Assembly (NCBI RefSeq): GCF_037975245.1
Contig: NC_092579.1
Span: 23,171,166-23,235,165, forward strand
Direction: 5' to 3'
DNA length: 64,000 nucleotides
Origin: Apostichopus japonicus
Taxonomy: Eukaryota > Echinodermata > Holothuroidea > Aspidochirotida > Stichopodidae
Part shown: in pieces, positions 52,201 through 61,200 of the stretch
Position numbering within the stretch: position 1 is the first letter of the stretch
Layout: each line of letters begins with the position of its first letter
Notes under the pieces: model-generated
Told to the model about the DNA's origin: nothing
What the model saw: the letters and a program-made list of their open reading frames with translations, nothing else
Databases searched by the model: none
Position numbers and translations under genes: made by a program

Positions 52201-55106
52201 GTATGAGTTGCCAAGAAATATTACTTCTCGGCCAGATAGGTGAAATTATCCGTTAATAGTCATCATCATCGACATTGAAGTATTACCTTACCCCTGATTA
52301 TAGGTGCTAATAGGTCAAATATAGGATGTGTGAAGAAAGGGAAATTTTACAAGTCTTTTACAAGCATCATTAAAAAAAAGAGCCCGGTGTACATTTGGCT
52401 CGTGTTTCACTGATGGAGGGTGTGCCCTGTTTGTCCTTCTTAGCTTAATACCACTGATATCACTACCATCTCACCTCATCACCACCATCGCCTTATTCTC
52501 AATCACCTTTCACTTTTTTTTAAAAAAAACATTTTTTGTTTATGACATTTAGCCTTGGAATATTTGCTGAGAAAAGGGTATTCAAAAGCAGTAACAACTT
52601 TATGCTAAAGTGGCACCTTTGAAGACCAACGGTCTTGTCATATGCTTACTAAATTTTGTTTCAATAACCAGCTAATTATGTAAGAGGTATCAAAACCCAG
52701 AGGTTTAATTTGGAAGCTCCAAAAATTGAAGGAATATGTACCGTTACCACGGCAATGGAATCGGTTTGCTAATGTTACTTTTTTTGTGATGGTTTTGATC
52801 CCTTTTCTCTAAACGCTTCATTTATAGAACCTTCCCTCCGTTCAAGAGCTGATATCCGTGCTACAAGAACTGTGTGCTTCACCAGCTCAGGACGACTTAG
52901 GCTACGACTGTGCTGTCTGCCTGGGACGTCTTTGTGTACCAGATGAAGTAGCCAAGCAGAAACTCATGGGTAGCCTGAGTAGCAACGACACACACGTTAC
53001 CGCACGGGTGAGTTGTAATCAGTGTTTATATGTAAATTAATAGTAGCAACGACAATCACGTTACCGCACGGGTGAGTTGTAATCAGTGTCTATTTGTAAC
53101 TTAAAAGTAGCAACGACACACTATCCCGCACGGGTGAGTTGTTATCAGTGTTTATTTGTAACTTAAAGAAACGACACACATTAACCCGCACGGGTGAGTT
53201 GTAATCAGTGTTTATGTGTAACTTAAAGTAGCATCAACACACACTTTAACGCACGGGTGAGTTGTAATCAGTGTCTATTTGTAACTTAAAAATAGCAACG
53301 ACACACATGTTACCGCACGGGTGAGTTGTAATCAGTGTTTATATGTAACATAAAAGTAGCAACGACACACACGTTACCGCACTGGAGAGTTATAATCAGT
53401 GTTTATTTGTAACTTAAAAGTAGCAACCACACACACGTTACCGCACAGGTACATATTAATTGTACATGTCAATAAAATAAAAAAATCGTCAGTTCTTTGC
53501 CCCATTTTTTTTATAAGAAAGAAAAAAAAGTTAAAATCCTAACAACTTTGTCATGTAATGACCAAAGTTCAAAGAAATGCTCAGGTTTATTTATTTTGAC
53601 TGGTTATTTAAAGTAAACAATGATATTCTTTTTGACCAGGACTCAAATTAAACCAACATCCTGGTGGCAAGTTGCCATTGAATATCTGTAACAACTGCCA
53701 TACCACAAGACGGTATTCGCCCTTTCAGTTATCTCAATCAATATTTTCAACCTACTATAAAAATTAGGGCTCACCAAAATTGTCGCAAACTGCAGCAGTA
53801 TTTGCGCCAGAAGACAGCTATTTGCAAGACTACTGGAGACTTAAAGCTATAGAAGTACCATTTACAAATCATTTTATGAATTGTTCCTGTTTCAGTCATT
53901 CCTCTATGTTTTACTCTCCCTTTGAGGTTGGAAAAAAATTGCCTCGATACCTTTTCAAAATTTGTTCAAATTGTCGCCTTTGTACCATTTTGAGTGCTGA
54001 AAAAATAGCCATGGTACCCTGCCATCGCAGTTGAAAAAATTCCCTGAGAAAAAGAAAAAAGAAAATGGCCCTGTCCTCGCTCCATCCTTAATTTGAACCT
54101 TTGATGTTGTCTTCTGCTGTATATCAGGTTGACCAATAAAGTAACTAAACCGAGTCTTACCGTCTTCTATTGTACAAATTTTTCCACCGACCTTTTTCTT
54201 CTTCTTCGGTTTCGTGATTGACGTCAACAGCAGTCCCACATCCTGGATACCTGAAATAAAACCATTTAATTCTTGCTTTTTTTATCATTTTGCCTCGTTG
54301 CTGGTGGTTTCCTTTCATTGTTGCATTATCGTTTCATATTTGCGTCATTCGTCAATAATCTGAATTGCAAACTCACCTTTTTTTGACAGAGTTCATTATC
54401 TTGGGGTATACAAGACAAACAGGATTTATTTTGATAGACTTTCGACATTTTCTTTGTACAGTAAACTTGTGACTTCCTTTTTTTAATTGTTTTTTATTTT
54501 GGCTCTGGTTTATATTAAAGAAAGTTATTTCCAGACAGCGAAACATTTAAATAAACATTGCGAGAGATAATGAAGACCTTAAAGACGTAAGGATTTGTGA
54601 GTTGTGGTCACTTTTTTTGCAAGCTTTTAGTAAATATTTGAAGGCAGTTAATTATCAGTATGTGATGTTTGCTTTCACATTTCCTGCCTTTAATACTGTC
54701 CCTGTCTTAAATTGAGTGGGTTTCAGGATCTTTCAGATTCTAAGCAGTTGCTCTTTTCACCTTCATGACAGTCATCCCATCGATTTTTTTCTCTCTGACG
54801 TAAATAAAAGTGGAAAGAAGAGTTTCATTTATAGCGTTAAGAAAGAATTTTTTGCTCAGGTCTATGTTGAGACTGTAATGTCTAGAAGGAAAGGCCAATG
54901 TTTGTAGGTGGTTTTTTAAATGATTGAAATTGATATAAATGTTGCCAATGATCATAACCTACGTTTTGCTTAGGGTTGTGCAAAACTTGGCTATCAGATA
55001 TCAGAGCTAACCCATTGATGAAGGCAGTGGTGCATTCTGAAGGTTAGAAGCCTTGAGAACAAGTGGTTTGGTTGTACCATATAACAGAGCATTATTTATG
55101 CCGTTT

Positions 55107-55161
<55 letters not shown>

Positions 55162-55220
55162 CTAAAACTTACTCCTTATTTGTCAATTATGAGTCATATC
55201 TTATTTCTCTGGTTTTCTCT

Positions 55221-55268
<48 letters not shown>

Positions 55269-58200
55269 ATATATCGCTAGCAGACTAAGCTTTGTCATGT
55301 TGTATTTCCTTTTAGTGGCTAGCTTGCATAACCTTTAATATGAGTGACTTTTCACATTTAGTCTTAAAGTCGTTGTTGCCAGGCAACATTTGTTATCATC
55401 TTCAAATTTTAACTTTCGTAAAGATGTGTTTCGGGTAACATGTAATAAATATGGTGAAGTCATTGTGTTTATGGATATTCTTCAATAGACATTATTTCCA
55501 TTAATTTCAAAAGAACTTTTATAAGGGGAAAGGTATTATTTATTAAAAGGTTGCATAATTTTACAAATATTTTCTCTTAACCTTTTTGACTTAGGATTTT
55601 TTCGATATCGCTTAGGTACCAGCATATATGTCGATGGTTTTCCTACAAGGTGTGTAAGAATTATGTTACTTCGTACATGATGAAATAGTTTGACTATAAT
55701 GTGATGCTCGTACAGCTGTTTGATTTCTGCTCAGCGCTGCATGTATATCGCTTGTCTATATTGGAGAAACACCAAGAGGTGATATTGAGCACAGTGAATG
55801 GAAAGACGTATTGTTAATAGAGGCATATCATTAACAATGATAAACCAGGAAACACAGGTTGTGATGTTTTGTAAAAATAAACCTATAGATATGATGATGT
55901 CTACCGTGAAGAATAATACAACCAAAGAAAACATAAGAGATGCAAGGTGTTCTACAAAGTGCAAAAACAATGCAACTGACCTGGGAGACAATAGAAATCT
56001 AAAGTGAACTTCAATACAACAGGCAAAACACAATAGGTCATGTTCTACACAGTGGGGGAGCAAGAATGCAACCTGGGAAACAATAGAAATCTAAGGTGAA
56101 CTACAATACAACCAGCGAAACACAGTAGGTGATGTTCTACACAGTGGGGGAGCAACAATGAAACCTGGAAAACAATAGAAATCTAAGGTGAACTACAATA
56201 CAACCAGCGAAACACAGTAGGTGATGTTCTACACAGTGGGGGAGCAACAATGCAACCTGGGAAACAATAGAAATCTACGGTGAACACAATACAACCAGGG
56301 AAACACAATAGGTGATGTTCTACACAGTGGGGGAGCCGCAATGAAACCTGGGAAACAATAGAAATCTAAGGTGAACTACAATACAACCAGCGAAACACAG
56401 TAGGTGATGTTCTACACAGTGGGGGAGCAACAATGAAACCTGGAAAACAATAGAAATCTAAGGTGAACTACAATACAACCAGCGAAACACAGTAGGTGAT
56501 GTTCTACACAGTGGGGGAGCAACAATGCAACCTGGGAAACAATAGAAATCTACGGTGAACACAATACAACCAGGGAAACACAATAGGTGATGTTCTACAC
56601 AGTGGGGGAGCCGCAATGAAACCTGGGAAACAATAGAAATCTAAGGTGAACTACAATACAACAGGTGAAACACAATAGGTGATGTTCGACATAGTGGGGG
56701 AGCAACAATGAAATCTGGGAAACAACAGAAATCTAAGGTGAACTACCATACAACCAAAGAAACATAAAAGGTGATGTTCTACACAATGAATAGAACTTTT
56801 ATTCGTCTATGGTGTAGATTCATACTAGCAGAGAAACAATAGGTGGTATACTACACAGTGGTGGACAACAATGTAACCTGGGAAACAATAGAAATATATA
56901 CAACCAGAGAAACACAATAGGTGATGTTCTACACATTGGGGCAGCAATGAAACCTGGGAAACAATAGAAATCTATGGTGAACTACCATACAACCAAGAAA
57001 CATAAGAGGTGATGTTCTACACAATGAATATAACTTTTTTTTTCATATTTGGTGTAGATTCATACTAGTAGAGAAACATGATATGTGGTATACTACACAG
57101 TGGTGGACAACAATGCAACCTGGGAAACAATAAAAATATATGGTGAATGACAATACAACCAGAGAAACACAATAGGTGATGCACTGCTACAAAGAATTGA
57201 AAGATTTGATGTCTATGATGGAGATACACACTACCAGAGAAATAGAATAGGTGATTTACTACACAGTGTTAAACAACAATGCAACCCAGGAAACAATAGA
57301 AGTCTATGGTGAACTACAATACAACCAGAGAAACACAAAAGGTGATGTGCTGCTACAATGAATGGAAAGATTTGATATCTATGATGGAGATGCATACTAC
57401 CAGAGAAATACAAAAGGCGATGTACTACACAGTGGTGAACATCAATGCAAATTGGGGAAACACAATAGAGAGCTATGGTGATAAAGACAATGAATCCAGA
57501 AAGACACAATAGGTGATGTTCTGCACAATGAATGAACAGAGCTGATGTCGATGGTGAAGATGGACTACTAGAGCAGTGGTTGACAAACTAGGCTTTTGAT
57601 ATACACAGAGAATACAACAGGATATGTTGTTAGTATAACACATTGAATATAAAGTTGTTTGTGCATGTGTGAGGGGCAAAAGAAAAAGAAAAAATTGAAG
57701 GCAATTACTACAGAAAAATGATTTACAATGTTAAGTTTTCTTTTGGCCACTCCCCCCCCCCCCACCAAAAAAATTCAAAAACATAAGTGCAGTGTATCAC
57801 CTTATGTTCCTCACCAAGAAAAAGACCTTTGACTTTAAATTGGGAGACATTTGCTGTTGGTTTTTGTTATGAATAACTGAGAAGATTACTACTATATGAT
57901 TGACCATTTGGAATACAGATCTTGAATCTGGATTTTAAACACTTCAAAATAGTTTTTAATTTAGTCCCCGATTCTATCAAACCTAGCCCAGTGGCATATC
58001 AATTAATTTGTGGGCCCAGCGGGTCAGTCATCATTTGATGCGGCTCGTAAAGCTAGCAATTGCAAGACTGCACATTTTCCACATTTTGGTGATGGTGTGT
58101 TCCACTTTGTTTTGCAGGCTCTGAGCCCCTCTGAGGTCCTTTGTCCCCCTCTCAACCCCCTGGCGGTCCGTCTAAGACCTAGCCAGTTTTTAATCAAAGT

Positions 58201-61200
58201 AAGATAGCAATTAATTAAACTTTGTAGACAATCTGTGATGTTTTGTTGTTTTGGAATTTTTGGAATTTTTTTTTTCTGTTACCAAATTATACATATAGTA
58301 AGTACTACCTGCTTGTTTTTGATTGCAAGAAATGTTTTGTTTTTCAGAAACTTTGCATAACTTATATAAACAACATGCAAAGAGCAAAATTTGGATGTAG
58401 TCACAGTGAATAATTTTAGATGATATCAAATCACAAAATGCTGTTCGATAAGGTGGGCAACTTGCAAAACAAGTTGTTGTTTTGTTTTGGGGGGGGGGAA
58501 GGGGGGTTTGTTCCACAGAAACGATAGTATTTTATATCAGACAACAGACTTAAGAGCCTTCAACACTGCTACTCAATGATTTAGAAATAGATTATTCCCT
58601 GACGTAACCATTTTCTGAAACGAAAACATCCCCAGTCAAGCTAGTAACGCCTCGTTTTGACGAAAGACTTGTGATGATTTATGCAAATAGCGTTTGTGAA
58701 GGACTTTTCCCCAACAATTCCTTCACAACAAAAATGAGAACCTTCAAAACTGCTACACCACAACAATTTAAAAATAGATTTCTCCCTGACGTAACCGTTT
58801 TCTGAAACGAAAACATGCCCAGTCAAGCTAGTCACGTCTCGATCATTTTGACAAAAGACTTTTGACCATTTATGCAAATAGCGATTGTGAAGGAGTTCTC
58901 CCGGCCAACAATTCCATCAGTCCCTCCCACGTTTAGTTTATGCATGTTATGATGTTTATAGGTAGACTCGTTACTGATGAAAACAGATCTTACTTCTCCC
59001 ATTTGTTTGTTGTCCTCTCACACCACCTGTAACTCTTTGTTTACTTTGTTAATTAGTCATCACCTTTATGACAGGTTAATTATTTGCCTCTGTGAATCAT
59101 CTCGGGTGATGTATTAACAAACCGTAAGTTGCAAAATTGTTTCCCTTTTTGCAGAGATATTATTTGATTGTGACAATTTCTTTTTCTTTCTCTTTCGATA
59201 AGCCGCGTATTCATAATGTAGAGGTATTCATTTATGAAAAGTAGTGTTTTTTATCGGGAAGAGGATCGTTATTCGACCTCTTAATCAATTACCATCATTC
59301 CTTGTGTCGTACATGCATTACAAAAGGCATTTTTATGGTAAAGAAAATAAAATTCAGGACATTTTTTTTTGAATTTTACTCATTCATACCACAAATTAGA
59401 GACAAGGGATATTGAAATATAGATCATTGTGTGTGTGTGCTTTTTATTTTTGCACCAGCTGTATAGTATTTGCTTCACTACTTTATTCTCTCCAAAAAAA
59501 ACCTCCACTGGTACAGTGCAGAAAAAAATTTGCTCTCAGATGTGTTTTTCGGCCTTCTTGATTCCTTCGACTCATATTAAAGCATTTAGGAGAACAAGAT
59601 TAAGACGAATATGTAAATGCATCAAAAGTGTCTCGACAACAATTGTTAGTTAAACTTCTGATCCAAATTCTGAATTTGATAAGTGCCAAATGTTTGGTCT
59701 TTCTAACTCATTGTTGGACAAACTTTACATCCCCCACCCCCCCCCCCCCAAACCCACCAGGAGGTTTTAAGATTGTTCCTGTTGGAGTGAACACACAGAG
59801 ATGATTGTGATACGATTAAAAACTTATTGTTAAGTATTCTTTGGGTTATAGCAATCTCTTCTTTTTAATCAAGATATGTAAGAAACAGTACATTTGAAAA
59901 GTCATGCATATTCATCAATCGGTCTTCGTCATGGTTCAGTTCATCTTTTATTTGATCTACCACAGAATCGATTCAACTTGATCGAGTTTGTTCCTTCAGA
60001 GGATCCATAAGCCAGAACTATTTGAACCCATGTTGTCCAGACTTTTGTCCTCAGCTTTTGCTCCTAGCACTAATACTGTATAACTACTTCATCTCTTTCT
60101 TTTACCCCTCTCCTTCTCCCCCTCCCCCCCCACCTTTCCATCCCCACATCCTTACATTTCTTTTCAGATGGACAGTTTCCTTCCCTGTTAAACACCACTA
60201 TTTGCCAAGCATCTGCTATTTCCTAATTAAGTTTTAAGAGATAGGTCAGTTAATAGTTTTAATAACAATAAAAGTTCCTCATTGCCCCACAATGATTCCC
60301 CCTTTGTTTTTGTATGAAATTGGCTGGCATAACATAGATCTGTTCAAAGTGAACACACAGAAGTGATTGTAATAAGATAAAAAAAGTTGTTGTTATTGTG
60401 GTCTTGGGTTACATTAATCTTGTCTTTATGATCGAGAAATGTGAGAAGCAGTACTTTTGTAAGTTAGACATAAACATCATTCAGCCCTTCATGTCACAAT
60501 ATTATTCAACATGTAACATGTGGATCAGACTGTGTGGTACACAGAGTATTAGTAAACATGTAACATGTGGATCAGACTGTGTGGTACACAGAGTTTAAGT
60601 AAACATGTAACATGTGGATCAGACTGTGTGGTACACAGAGTATTAGTAAACATGTAACATGTGGATCAGACTGTGTGGTACACAGAGTATTAGTAAACAT
60701 GTAACATGTGGATCAGACTGTGTGGTACACAGAGTATAGTAAACATGTAACATGTGGATCAGACTGTTTGGTACACAGGGTTTTAGTAAACATGTAACAT
60801 ATGGATCAGACTGTGTGGTACACAGAGTTTTAGTAAACATGTAACATCTGGATCAGACTGTGTGGTACACAGAGTTTTAGTAAACATGTAACATGTGGAT
60901 CACACTGTGTGGTACACAGAGTTTTAGTTAACATGTAACATATGGATCAGACTGTGTGGTACACAGAGTTTTAGTAAACATGTAACATCTGGATCAGACT
61001 GTGTGGTACACAGAGTTTTAGTTAACATGTAACATGTGGATCAGACTGTGTGGTACACAGAGTTTTAGTTAACATGTAACATGTGGATCAGACTGTGTGG
61101 TACACAGAGTATAGTAAACATGTAACATGTGGATCAGACTGTGTGGAACACAGAGTTATAGTAAACATGTAACATGTGGATCAGACTGTGTGGTACACAG

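Noticed and set aside
53638-54110. Possible inverted-repeat transposon with CTCAAATTAA and TTAATTTGAAC ends
   Set aside because: The shared inverted core is only about nine bases in AT-rich sequence. That is too weak to call.
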